From the NCBI RefSeq assembly GCF_003675385.1, contig NZ_RCWZ01000003.1, positions 992,001 to 1,056,000 on the forward strand: 64,000 nucleotides of DNA. The letters run 5' to 3'. Made by a program: the position numbers and the translations under genes. Origin of the DNA: Mucilaginibacter kameinonensis (GTDB lineage: Bacteria > Bacteroidota > Bacteroidia > Sphingobacteriales > Sphingobacteriaceae). Shown piece after piece: positions 1 through 8,749 of this stretch. The notes beneath the pieces were generated by a model. It had not been told where the DNA came from, did no database searches, and saw only the letters and a program-made list of their open reading frames with translations. How positions within the stretch are numbered: the stretch's first letter is position 1; each line of letters opens with the position of its first letter.

Positions 1-566
1 GCCTCTGGCCAAAATATAACCGTTCGTTAAAGCGTTTTGAAAACGCCTTTTGTCTTTACGCCTTTGAAGATCAGCGGGGCTACATTCGCCTGGCGGTTGA
101 TAAATACCGTAAATACAGCGATCCGATATATACCTGTAATTCCCTGCTCGACGGATATAACCTGCTCAATAAATTAATAGAAGCTTTTGACCTGTGCCCG
201 AAGCTTTGTTTTATTCAAAAAAACAATGAGCTATGCACCAGCCCTGCAGGAAGTTCCTGCGCATGTGAAGGTGTTGAAGCTGCTGATAGTTACAACAAAA
301 AGGTTAACAATGCCATAGATCAGCTTAAGCAAGCCTTACCAACCTACGCCATCAGGGATGAAGGCCGCACAGGCGACGAGCATAGCTGTATCCTTGTAGA
401 AAAAGGGCAGTTTTATGGCATGGGTTACATCTCTCATTATTTTGACGCGGATAATATACAGCAACTCAAAAGCCACCTCACACCCTACCCGGGGAATGAT
501 TACATCAAAAATATTGTAGCTACTTACGCCTCCAAGTATCCGGACAGGATGGTGGTGTTTGGGTAG
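1..566 (+). CDS. C-terminal part of exonuclease/GIY-YIG nuclease-like protein (5' truncated by window)
   Basis: An open frame runs from base 3 to a TAG stop at 564-566, giving about 187 residues without a start, so the gene begins outside the window. The region is rich in cysteine (PKLC, ELC, SSCAC) and ends DRMVVFG. It resembles the C-terminal third of Bacteroidetes proteins that join a DnaQ-type exonuclease to a UvrC-like GIY-YIG endonuclease, probably acting in DNA repair. Neither catalytic domain lies in the visible part, so the function rests on my recognition of the tail alone. Confidence 0.55.
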   Translation, partial: LWPKYNRSLKRFENAFCLYAFEDQRGYIRLAVDKYRKYSDPIYTCNSLLDGYNLLNKLIEAFDLCPKLCFIQKNNELCTSPAGSSCACEGVEAADSYNKKVNNAIDQLKQALPTYAIRDEGRTGDEHSCILVEKGQFYGMGYISHYFDADNIQQLKSHLTPYPGNDYIKNIVATYASKYPDRMVVFG

Positions 567-741
567 ACTATTCCCTGCAAATTCAAAGCTTTACATCGCG
601 CGTCATTGCGAGGAACGGAGATGCGCTTACTCCAAAACAATACTTATAAATAAATAATTATCTATTAAGTTAAATAAACCTCACACAAAGATGCTTTCCA
701 TTGGTTAATCTTATATCATTTACCAATCAAAAACTTAAATA

Positions 742-1278
742 ATGGATAGTATCAATCAACAACAGCCCGAGGATAATATGCAGGATCTTAACGGCCCAGA
801 AGCTTTGGCCAAGATCAAAGAGATGGCAGAGAGCGCGAAAAGCTGCTTTTTTGTAAGTAATATTAAAACCGGTGTGCCTGCTTCTGTGCGACCGATGTCG
901 GCACAGAAAATTGACGATGCGGGTAATTTCTGGTTCCTGAGCGCCAACGACAGTCATAAAAACGATGAATTAGCTAAAGACCCATTTGTGCACCTGCTTT
1001 TCCAGGGTTCGGCTTATTCTGATTTTCTGAACCTTTACGGATTTGCTACCATCACCGAAGACAAAGAAAAGATCAAAGAATTATGGGAGCCAACTTTAAA
1101 AGTCTGGTTTACTGAGGGTATTGACGATCCGCGTATCAGCATCATCAAAGTTGAACCATCTGAGGGTTATTACTGGGACAATAAACATGGCAATGCCGTA
1201 GCTTTTGTTAAACGCCTTGCCGGGGCTGCAATTGGCAAAACTATTGATGACTCCGTTGAGGGAAAGCTAACTGTCTGA
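742..1278 (+). CDS. Pyridoxamine 5'-phosphate oxidase-like (general stress protein 26 type) protein
   Basis: This 178-residue protein has the FMN-binding split-barrel pattern: a helix near residues 20-35, strands SCFFVSNI and ASVRPMSA, FWFLSAND, then HLLFQG and YGFATI. General stress protein 26-like members bind flavin or a related cofactor, but their substrate is usually unknown. The usual PNPOx substrate residues are not evident, so vitamin B6 synthesis should not be assumed. ATG at 742 is the first in-frame start. It is a single gene, followed by a strong hairpin terminator. Confidence 0.8.
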   Translation: MDSINQQQPEDNMQDLNGPEALAKIKEMAESAKSCFFVSNIKTGVPASVRPMSAQKIDDAGNFWFLSANDSHKNDELAKDPFVHLLFQGSAYSDFLNLYGFATITEDKEKIKELWEPTLKVWFTEGIDDPRISIIKVEPSEGYYWDNKHGNAVAFVKRLAGAAIGKTIDDSVEGKLTV

Positions 1279-1327
1279 AATCAGATAGTCTGAACGTGAA
1301 TTTGTCGAATTAAGGAATTAAAAGAAT

Positions 1328-1365
1328 TTGAAAAGGCCTGAGATCATTAACTCAGGCCTTTTCAA
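1328..1365. terminator. Hairpin terminator between convergent genes
   Basis: A perfect 15-bp stem (TTGAAAAGGCCTGAG at 1328-1342 with its reverse complement at 1351-1365) closes an 8-nt loop, with A and T tracts at the ends. It lies between two converging genes, so it probably ends transcription from both sides. Confidence 0.8.
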
Positions 1366-1381
1366 GTTTATAAGTTAGCTA

Positions 1382-3388
1382 TCAAAAAGCTCCCCCTTTA
1401 GGGGGCTGGGGGGCCAAATATTTATCAAACCATTCTATATATCGTTGCAACCTGTCAACCTGGTAGCTGGGCACCGTGATACCATGATACTGGCCGGGGT
1501 AAAGTACCAACTGTGTTGGTATGCCTTGCGATCTCAGCGCTTCATACATCTGTTCGCCTCCTCCCGTTGGTACGTTAAAATCCTTTAAACCCGACATGAA
1601 TTGCGTTGGTGTTTTTATTTTATCGGCATAAAAAAACGGGTATGATAGTTTAATGTATTTATCGGCGTTTTTCCATGGCGCGCCCAATTCGTTATCATAC
1701 TGCATTATCCACTGATCCGAGCCGTAGATGGATAACTGCAAAGCACTCCCCGCCCCGCTTGACGCAGCTTTAAAGCGCGGATCGGTTGCTATGGTATAAT
1801 CGGTAAGGATACCTCCGTAACTCCAGCCGCCAATTCCAAGGCGGTCTTTATCGGCTATTCCAAGCTTAACCAATTCATCTACAGCGCCAAGTAAGTCTTT
1901 CACTTCTTTGTTTCCCCAATCGGCATAAATGGCTTTAGTATATTCGATGCCCCTGCCGGTACTTCCCCTATAGTTTACCGCAGCTACGGCATAACCGGCA
2001 CAAGCCAGTGTTTGCCTGATCTCGTCAAACTCAAACTCATCCTGATCAGTAGGGCCACCGTGAATATAAAGGATGAAAGGCATCTTTTTAGTTACCGCGC
2101 TATCCGGCGTATACAAAATGCCGGATACCAACGTGCCGTCACTACTAAAGGACTGGAAACCTTTCACATAGGCCAGCTTAACTTCGCTTAGCCATTTTTC
2201 CTGGTGAAATGTTAAGCGGCGGATCTTACCGTTTTCAATCGCCACCAGTTCGTTGGGCATATAAGGCGTGGTCATACGTCCTATCCATACCCCTAACGAA
2301 TGGCCTGTAATATCAGAGAAACTGCATTCGTTACCTTTGTAAACCGGTACTGATTTACGGAACAGCAAATTGTATCTGTTGATATAGCGGATCCTGTCGC
2401 TACTTACCACGTATTCCAAATCTTTACTGTCCTTGCTCCAGGCAATGTTGCTTACTGGCCTGTCCAGCTGATCGGTTAGCGGGCGGTTGTTTTTACCGTC
2501 GGCATCCATCAGGTATAAAACATCGTGCTGATAAATAAAATAATCGGCATCGCTTGTGGACCGGAGATACGCAATATGCTTACCATCCGGGCTCCACAAA
2601 GGACTAATATCGTGGCCGGTAAAAGTAGTTAGCTGCTTACCTTCCGCGCCGGGTTTAGGCTCAATGGTAAAAATATCGGTATTTTCATTCCTGTCGGGAT
2701 CAAGCGTATGATTACTCACGTAAGCTATAGTTTTTCCGTCGGGACTCCACTGCGGCGAGCTATCGTCCATATCGCCATTGGTTAGTGTATCTATCTTTTT
2801 TGTATTGATATCATACACGTATAAATGTGAATGCCGGTTTTGCAGATAGCCGTCAATATCCTGTTTAAAATGATAACGATCTATCCGGATAGGCGGCGCA
2901 GTTTTGGGCGCTTCCTTGCCTTTATTTTCCGGATCTTTGATGATCAGCGCCAGCCTTTTACTATCCGGCGCCCAGGCATATTCTTCAATCTCACCTTTAA
3001 TATCAGTGAGTTTATGTCCCTCGCCTCCACGCCTGTCCATCAGCCAAACCTGGCCACCATTTTTTGAATCTTTTTCGGACAGGTAAGAGATAGATTTACC
3101 ATCCGGTGTCCATTTTGGGGTAGACGCAGGTTCATCACCATATGTAAGCTGGATAGATTGCTTGCCATCAAAACTCTGCATCCACAGGTGCGATACACGT
3201 TTATCCTTAGCCGTATCAACTTCAGATAATTCATAAACCAACCATTTGCCATCGGGCGATAATTGCGGCGCCATAAGCGTTGGCTGCTTATACAGATCGT
3301 TAGGTTTGAGGGGCTTTTTAACAGTTTGGGCAAATACCGGTTTGAAAACCAACCCTCCTAAAATCAACAGAACATATTTCATAAACAC
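1382..3388 (-). CDS. Secreted S9 family (prolyl oligopeptidase/acylaminoacyl-type) peptidase, copy 1
   Basis: The 668-residue protein starts with a signal peptide (MFMKYVLLILGGLVFKPVFAQ), so it is exported, probably to the periplasm. An N-terminal beta-propeller shows repeated PD40 motifs such as LSPDGKW, WTPDGK and WSPDGKT. The C-terminal alpha/beta hydrolase carries GGWSYGG with the nucleophile near Ser523, an acid at about Asp603 (LKDFNVP) and His635 (QYHG). Such enzymes cut short peptides. It follows its paralogue by 24 bases, so they probably share a transcript. The last residues (PQPPKGGAF) are missing from the paralogue and are encoded within a GC-rich palindrome. Confidence 0.92.
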   Translation of the reverse strand: MFMKYVLLILGGLVFKPVFAQTVKKPLKPNDLYKQPTLMAPQLSPDGKWLVYELSEVDTAKDKRVSHLWMQSFDGKQSIQLTYGDEPASTPKWTPDGKSISYLSEKDSKNGGQVWLMDRRGGEGHKLTDIKGEIEEYAWAPDSKRLALIIKDPENKGKEAPKTAPPIRIDRYHFKQDIDGYLQNRHSHLYVYDINTKKIDTLTNGDMDDSSPQWSPDGKTIAYVSNHTLDPDRNENTDIFTIEPKPGAEGKQLTTFTGHDISPLWSPDGKHIAYLRSTSDADYFIYQHDVLYLMDADGKNNRPLTDQLDRPVSNIAWSKDSKDLEYVVSSDRIRYINRYNLLFRKSVPVYKGNECSFSDITGHSLGVWIGRMTTPYMPNELVAIENGKIRRLTFHQEKWLSEVKLAYVKGFQSFSSDGTLVSGILYTPDSAVTKKMPFILYIHGGPTDQDEFEFDEIRQTLACAGYAVAAVNYRGSTGRGIEYTKAIYADWGNKEVKDLLGAVDELVKLGIADKDRLGIGGWSYGGILTDYTIATDPRFKAASSGAGSALQLSIYGSDQWIMQYDNELGAPWKNADKYIKLSYPFFYADKIKTPTQFMSGLKDFNVPTGGGEQMYEALRSQGIPTQLVLYPGQYHGITVPSYQVDRLQRYIEWFDKYLAPQPPKGGAF
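1388..1413. repeat. GC-rich palindromic repeat overlapping a gene end
   Basis: The sequence AGCTCCCCCTTTAGGGGGCT followed by GGGGGG contains the inverted arms AGCTCCCCC and GGGGGCT. I recognise this as a dispersed palindrome of Bacteroidetes genomes. Here it encodes the final codons of the S9 peptidase. Confidence 0.6.
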
Positions 3389-3412
3389 GATGCAAAATCC
3401 TTAGTGTAAACC

Positions 3413-5386
3413 TTATTTCTTCAGATACTTATTATACCAATCTACATAACGCTGCAGCCTGTCAACCTGGTAACTTGGCTTGGTAAGGCCGTGAAACTGG
3501 TTAGGATACAGTATTAATTCGGTTGGAATGCCTTGAGTACGCAAAGCTTCATACATCTGCTCGCTACCGATTGTTGGCACATTAAAATCCCGCAGACCTG
3601 ACATAAACATTACCGGTGTTTTTATTTTATCGGCATGGAAAAACGGATACGAGATCTGGATCCACTTATCTGCATTTTTCCATGGCACACCTATTTCATT
3701 TTCATATTGTAACACATACTGGTCGCTCCCGTAGACTGAAAGTTGCAGGGCACTGCCCGCACCGCTTGCCGCGGCTTTAAAGCGGGTGTCAGACGCGATG
3801 GTATAATCAGTCAGGATACCGCCATAACTCCAACCTCCAATACCCAATTTATCGGGATTGGCAATGCTCAACTTTTCCAGTTCGTCAACCGCCCCGAGCA
3901 AATCTTTAACTTCCTTGCTACCCCAATCGGCATAAATAGCTTTACAATAATCAAGACCACGGCCGTTACTGCCCCGGTAATTTACAGCAGCTACGGCGTA
4001 TCCCGCCGCAGCCAGTGTTTGCCGGGTAGCATCAAAACCAAACTCGTCCTGCCCTACCGGGCCGCCATGAATGAAGAGGATCAACGGATATTTCTTGTTA
4101 GGAACGCTGTCGGGTGTTAAAACAATACCCGATACCTTTGTACCATCGGAACTTGTTGATTCAAAGCCTTTGGCATAAGCCAGTTGTACAGTATTTAACC
4201 AGGCATCATGATGAAATGTAAGCCGGCGCAGCTTTTTATCCTCCAAAGCAAATAGCTCCGCGGGCGTGTAGGGATCGGTCTTTTGCACTATCCAATTACC
4301 CGAAAGATTGGTAGCGATATCATTAAAAACATAATCGCCTTTATTTATGGTAGTGATTTTACCGCTGTTAATGTTAATATTGGCCAGGTAGCGGGTACGA
4401 TCATCGGTTACAATAAATACGATGTTTTTACTGTCTTTAGTCCAGGTTTGCGCCGCAGCCGGGCGATCAAGCTGCAGCGTAAGCGGCTTATTATTTTGGC
4501 CAACAACGTCCATGATACACACTACGCTTTGATCATACATCATATAATCAGCATCACTGGTTGAACGCAGGTAGGAAATGTATCTCCCATCAGGGCTCCA
4601 TTGCGGATTGCCGTCCCTACCCTTCCAGGTGGTAAGTTGTAACATACTTGCTCCGGGCCGGGCATCAATGGTAAAAATATCAGTGTTTTGATTTTTATCC
4701 GGATCGGCACTGCGGTTACTTACAAAAGCGATGGTCTTGCTATCAGGCGACCATACCGGCGAACTCTCGTCTTTATTGCCGCTGGTAAGCGTATCCAGCT
4801 TTTTTGTAGCAACATCAATTAAATACAGGTGACTGTGCAAATTTTGAAGGTATCCAACTATATCCTGCTTAAAATGATAGCGATCTATGACGATAGGCTT
4901 AGGCGTTTTAGGTTCCTCCTTACCTTTATTTTCAGGGTCGCCAATCACCATTACCAAACGTTTACCATCCGGGCTCCAGGCATAATCGCTTAGGTCGCCT
5001 TTAATATTGGTTAGCTTGGCGCCCTCACCGCCACGGCGGTCAATCAGCCAAAGCTGCGAACCTGTTTTTGAATCGCGCGAGGAAAGAAATGACAAATATT
5101 TGCCATCCGGGCTCCAACGTGGCGATGACGCCGCTTCGTCGCCATGTGTTAGCTGGATGGACTCCTTACCATCAAAACTTTGCATCCATAAATGAGATAC
5201 CCTCCGATCTTTCGCCGTATCCACATCCGAAACACTATAGGCCACCCATTTGCCATCGGGCGATAATTGCGGATCGCTAACCGTGGGAATACGATAAACA
5301 TCAGCAGGCTTTAAAGGCTTTTTTTGTTGGGCGGATGTGCTGAAAGCAACTGAAAGCGTGATAATTGCAAGTAAGGCTCGCTTCAT
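3413..5386 (-). CDS. Secreted S9 family (prolyl oligopeptidase/acylaminoacyl-type) peptidase, copy 2
   Basis: The 657-residue protein has a signal peptide (MKRALLAIITLSVAFSTSAQ), PD40 propeller blades (LSPDGKWVAYS, WSPDGKYLSF, WSPDSKTIAF) and a C-terminal hydrolase domain. The catalytic set is Ser520 in GGWSYGG, Asp600 in LRDFNVP and His632 in QFHG. It is collinear and closely similar to the next gene along its full length, so the pair arose by tandem duplication. It is the first gene of the pair. It ends NKYLKK, the likely ancestral end of both proteins. The role is probably uptake-linked peptide breakdown; the true substrate cannot be read from sequence. Confidence 0.92.
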   Translation of the reverse strand: MKRALLAIITLSVAFSTSAQQKKPLKPADVYRIPTVSDPQLSPDGKWVAYSVSDVDTAKDRRVSHLWMQSFDGKESIQLTHGDEAASSPRWSPDGKYLSFLSSRDSKTGSQLWLIDRRGGEGAKLTNIKGDLSDYAWSPDGKRLVMVIGDPENKGKEEPKTPKPIVIDRYHFKQDIVGYLQNLHSHLYLIDVATKKLDTLTSGNKDESSPVWSPDSKTIAFVSNRSADPDKNQNTDIFTIDARPGASMLQLTTWKGRDGNPQWSPDGRYISYLRSTSDADYMMYDQSVVCIMDVVGQNNKPLTLQLDRPAAAQTWTKDSKNIVFIVTDDRTRYLANININSGKITTINKGDYVFNDIATNLSGNWIVQKTDPYTPAELFALEDKKLRRLTFHHDAWLNTVQLAYAKGFESTSSDGTKVSGIVLTPDSVPNKKYPLILFIHGGPVGQDEFGFDATRQTLAAAGYAVAAVNYRGSNGRGLDYCKAIYADWGSKEVKDLLGAVDELEKLSIANPDKLGIGGWSYGGILTDYTIASDTRFKAAASGAGSALQLSVYGSDQYVLQYENEIGVPWKNADKWIQISYPFFHADKIKTPVMFMSGLRDFNVPTIGSEQMYEALRTQGIPTELILYPNQFHGLTKPSYQVDRLQRYVDWYNKYLKK

Positions 5387-5665
5387 AAATGATGTATTTT
5401 ATGGAGCCCGTAATTTAGCAAAAGAACCTCGATTTTAGGGTTAAACGAATTGCCATGCTTTTGTTATAAAATTTTGGCATATTTTAGAAGTATTTGCAAT
5501 TCTGAAAGGAATTGCGTTTTCGAAAGATCCTCCACTATCTCCCAGGATGACAAAGCTTTTTTAATAAATAATTAATCCCCTATCCAAACTCATCGATATT
5601 TCCATTTTGAGTTTTCAATTTTTTAATTAACTTTGAAATGCAAAGTACTTTTAAATATTAGAATT

Positions 5666-7108
5666 ATGAAAGTAAAATTGATCCTGCCTGCCTTAACCGA
5701 AGCCGAAAGCCCTTTCTGGCGCTCGATAAAATATTCACTTTTCCCACCGCTGGGATTGGCTACACTTGCCGCCTACCTCTCTCCCGATGACGAAATTGAC
5801 CTGCAGGACCAGCACGTGGAAAAACTCAAGCTTAATGATCATCCTCATTTGGTGATTATACAGGTGTATATCACCAACGCCTACCGGGCCTATAAAATAG
5901 CCGATCATTACCGGGCAAAAGGGTCATATGTGATTTTGGGAGGATTGCATGTTACCTCTTTACCGTTGGAAGCCGCGCCACATGCCGATAGCATATTTAT
6001 AGGCCCGGGTGAGGATACATTTCCTAAATTTTTGGTCGATTTTAAGAATGGTTGCCCGCAAAAAATATATCGGTCTACCATCCGAACCCTTGAACGGGTG
6101 CCACCAATTCGCCGCGACCTTATCAAAAGGCATTTATATTTGGTGCCCAATTCAATAGTAGTAACACGTGGCTGCCCGCACCATTGCAGCTTTTGTTATA
6201 AAGATGCCTTTTTTGAGGGCGGTCGTACTTTTTATACACAGGAAGTTGATGATGCCCTTGCCGAAATTGACCGCCTGCCCGGCAGGCATCTCTACTTTTT
6301 AGATGATCATTTGCTCGGCAACACTAAGTTTGCTTCGGCACTTTTTAGTGGGATGAAGGGCATGAACCGCGTTTTTCAGGGAGCAGCAACCGTCGATTCC
6401 ATATTACGCGGGAACCTAATTGAACAAGCCGCCGAGGCCGGGCTACGCAGCTTATTTGTTGGTTTTGAAACATTTTCGCCCCAAAACCTTAAACAAAGCA
6501 ATAAAAAGCAGAACCTTGAAAAAGACTATATCAAAGCGGTTAACCGCCTGCATAGTCTCGGAATTATGATAAACGGCAGCTTTGTTTTCGGATTAGATGA
6601 TGACGATAAAGATGTGTTTAAACGTACGGTAGATTGGGGCGTAAAGCATTCCATCACAACATCAACCTATCACGTGCTTACCCCATACCCCGGCACTGAA
6701 CTATTTAACAGTATGGAACGCCAGGGCCGGATCCTCACAAAAAACTGGGATTTATATGATACCCGGAAGGTTGTGTATCAAACTATAGGTTTAACCGCCC
6801 AAGAACTTGAGGATGGCTACTGGTGGGCGTACAAGGAATTTTATAAATGGAATAGTATTTTCAAAGCCAGCATGCAGCATGAATCGCACCTGCATAAGCT
6901 GAAACATTTCTTTTACGCCGGCGGATGGAAGAAATTTGAACCAGTATGGAACTTTTTGATCAAAACTAAAAGCCTGAATAATACACTCCCGGCGCTGGAA
7001 ACGGTGTTAATTAAGATAAATTTGGGGAAACGAACGGGTAATGCTATTCCTGATATGGCCGATTTGCCTGTTCGACCTTTGCACGTTCAAGCGTCCACGC
7101 TTGAATGA
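5666..7108 (+). CDS. B12-binding-type radical SAM protein
   Basis: I chose the ATG at 5666, giving 480 residues, over an in-frame TTG at 5633, because MKVKLILPA is the usual opening of this family. Residues 1-150 form a Rossmann-like B12-binding-type domain, but the DxHxxG cobalamin motif is only DQHVEK, so cobalamin binding is doubtful. The radical SAM cluster motif CxxxCxxC is at Cys170, Cys174 and Cys177 (RGCPHHCSFCY), followed by LYFLDDHLLG and LFVGFETFSP. The final residues (LHVQASTLE) are encoded by the first palindrome of a REP unit. Substrate unknown. Confidence 0.88.
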   Translation: MKVKLILPALTEAESPFWRSIKYSLFPPLGLATLAAYLSPDDEIDLQDQHVEKLKLNDHPHLVIIQVYITNAYRAYKIADHYRAKGSYVILGGLHVTSLPLEAAPHADSIFIGPGEDTFPKFLVDFKNGCPQKIYRSTIRTLERVPPIRRDLIKRHLYLVPNSIVVTRGCPHHCSFCYKDAFFEGGRTFYTQEVDDALAEIDRLPGRHLYFLDDHLLGNTKFASALFSGMKGMNRVFQGAATVDSILRGNLIEQAAEAGLRSLFVGFETFSPQNLKQSNKKQNLEKDYIKAVNRLHSLGIMINGSFVFGLDDDDKDVFKRTVDWGVKHSITTSTYHVLTPYPGTELFNSMERQGRILTKNWDLYDTRKVVYQTIGLTAQELEDGYWWAYKEFYKWNSIFKASMQHESHLHKLKHFFYAGGWKKFEPVWNFLIKTKSLNNTLPALETVLIKINLGKRTGNAIPDMADLPVRPLHVQASTLE

Positions 7109-7206
7109 TTTTTGGTGTAAGCGTCCACGCTTACGAAAAAGAATTAGGAGGATAAAGTAAGCGTGGATGCTTACCTTCATTATAGTTCAAGCGTGGACGC
7201 TTGAAC
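7085..7206. repeat. REP unit, left copy: four palindromes in A-B-B'-A' order
   Basis: Four palindromes lie in order: A at 7085-7106 (TTCAAGCGTCCACGCTTGAA core), B at 7117-7134 (GTAAGCGTCCACGCTTAC), B' at 7157-7174 (GTAAGCGTGGATGCTTAC) and A' at 7185-7206. A and B carry a central CC, A' and B' a central GG, so the whole unit is also an inverted repeat. A matching unit lies on the other side of the transposase gene. The first palindrome overlaps the end of the radical SAM gene. Confidence 0.95.
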
Positions 7207-7227
7207 CTGCGTATGTAATTGTGACTT

Positions 7228-7749
7228 TTAATAAATAATTTCTAATGGACTTTCAGGATTAGCACTACTATACCAATATTCATGCGCTGAACCGACAAAT
7301 CCCGCACGAACAGGATTATCGTGGATATAATCTATCTTTTGTTGAATAACATCATTTGAATACAACAAAACAGGATAATTCCCATTTTGCCAAAACTGGT
7401 GGTTTTTATTTAGAGGATTTTGTTTACCAGACAATTCAAATGCATTAAGCAGCCATACGCGGCGACTTTCGGAAGGATTATTAGAAATTAGCTTGATTAT
7501 CTCTTTTGATGTGTAGGTTTTAAAATCACGCAAAACGTCACTTAATGAACCTTCATCAACGTTTGCTACCATATGCAAATGATTAGTCATCAAAACATAA
7601 GCATAAATATTTAGTCGTTTATTTTGCTGACAATACTTAAGATTTTGGATAATGAAGTCGCTGTAAATACGGCGCGTAAATACATCAACCCAATCTATAA
7701 CTGTTAAAGTAACAAAATAGAGTTCATCTGTTGATGCTGTACGACGCAT
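7228..7749 (-). CDS. REP-associated tyrosine transposase (RAYT, IS200-like Y1 family)
   Basis: The 173-residue protein has the Y1 transposase fold: FVTLTVIDWVDVF at the start, the HUH metal motif TNHLHMV and the probable catalytic tyrosine in FKTYTSKEI. The later HDNPVRAGFV is a standard RAYT signature. Such enzymes nick single-stranded REP hairpins. Start ATG is at 7749. The gene sits 21 bases from the left REP unit and 30 from the right one, which makes REP binding and mobilisation by this protein very likely. All motifs look intact, so it may be active. Confidence 0.92.
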   Translation of the reverse strand: MRRTASTDELYFVTLTVIDWVDVFTRRIYSDFIIQNLKYCQQNKRLNIYAYVLMTNHLHMVANVDEGSLSDVLRDFKTYTSKEIIKLISNNPSESRRVWLLNAFELSGKQNPLNKNHQFWQNGNYPVLLYSNDVIQQKIDYIHDNPVRAGFVGSAHEYWYSSANPESPLEIIY

Positions 7750-7779
7750 TCGTTTTTATGATTTAGGTTCACATTCGCA

Positions 7780-7901
7780 CGTTCAAGCGTCTACGCTTGA
7801 ATGATTTTTAAGGTAAGCGTCCACGCTTACTATTTTAAATAGTTGTTTTTCGTAAGCGTGGACGCTTACTTTTTATATGGTTCAAGCGCGGACGCTTGAA
7901 C
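7780..7901. repeat. REP unit, right copy: four palindromes in A-B-B'-A' order
   Basis: This unit matches the left copy in order, orientation and spacing: A at 7780-7801 (core with T for C), B at 7813-7830, B' at 7852-7869 and A' at 7880-7901 (core CGCGG). Both units begin after GCAC and end with CTGC, and the spacer between B' and A' is 10 bases in both. The stretches between B and B' differ, so selection or copying has kept the palindromes rather than the spacers. Confidence 0.95.
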
Positions 7902-7915
7902 CTGCCTCCTTATGG

Positions 7916-8749
7916 TTATATCACCCCTGCCTTTTCTAACTCAACCTGCATTTGCTGCTGCAGACTAAGCGCTTCGGCGCGGGCAGCATCGGCAAAATCT
8001 TCACCATTGCTTGCATATAGAATAGATCGGGATGAGTTTACCAAAAGGCCGCAATCTTTAGTAATACCGTATTTACAAACCTCTGCCAGGCTGCCGCCCT
8101 GCGCTCCTACGCCTGGTACCAATAAAAAGTTATCGGGAGCATATGCGCGGATATTGGTAAACTCGGTACTTTTTGTAGCCCCAACTACATACATGATCCT
8201 ATCGGCTCCGGCCCAGGTATTGGCTTTTTTAATTACGTTTTCGTATAAATATCCATCGCCGGTTTCCAGGTATTGAAAATCTTTACTACCTACCGATGAA
8301 GTAAGTGCCAGGATAATTACCCATTTGCCCTCATAGGCCAGGTATGGCGTAACACTATCATTACCCATATAAGGTGTAATGGTGATAGCATCAAAGCTCA
8401 TTCCGCCCGATTGCTCGTCGAAAAACGCTTTGGCATATTTATCAGACGTGTTACCGATGTCGCCACGCTTGGCGTCAATGATGCTTAGACAATCTTTCGG
8501 GAGGTATTTATAAGTATCTATTAATGCCTGTAAGCCTTTTATGCCATACGCTTCGTAAAAAGCGGCGTTGGGCTTATAGGCCACACACAAATCCTGTGTA
8601 GCATCAATAATGCGTTTGTTAAATTCAAGTATAGGATCGGGATATGATCTTAAAAATTCAGGGATCTTATTTATATCCGGATCAAGCCCTACACATAAAA
8701 ATGATTTCTTTTTTTTGATCTGTTCAATTAACTCCTGGCGAGACATCAT
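7916..8749 (-). CDS. pyrF: Orotidine 5'-phosphate decarboxylase, type 2
   Basis: The enzyme decarboxylates OMP to UMP, the last step of de novo pyrimidine synthesis, in the cytoplasm. The 277-residue length and the sequence fit the longer type 2 subfamily. The opening CVGLDPD and the catalytic IIDAKRGDIGNTSDKYA (Asp92, Lys94, Asp97) are intact; VPGVGAQGG is the phosphate-binding loop. Two adjacent ATG codons (8749 and 8746) are possible starts. The gene stands alone, with the REP unit just beyond its stop codon and the rho leader upstream on the other strand. Confidence 0.96.
   Translation of the reverse strand: MMSRQELIEQIKKKKSFLCVGLDPDINKIPEFLRSYPDPILEFNKRIIDATQDLCVAYKPNAAFYEAYGIKGLQALIDTYKYLPKDCLSIIDAKRGDIGNTSDKYAKAFFDEQSGGMSFDAITITPYMGNDSVTPYLAYEGKWVIILALTSSVGSKDFQYLETGDGYLYENVIKKANTWAGADRIMYVVGATKSTEFTNIRAYAPDNFLLVPGVGAQGGSLAEVCKYGITKDCGLLVNSSRSILYASNGEDFADAARAEALSLQQQMQVELEKAGVI

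Noticed and set aside
7085..7901. CRISPR array formed by the repeated palindromes
   Set aside because: The repeats are few, of two types in both orientations, with unequal spacers and a transposase between them; this is a REP/RAYT system.
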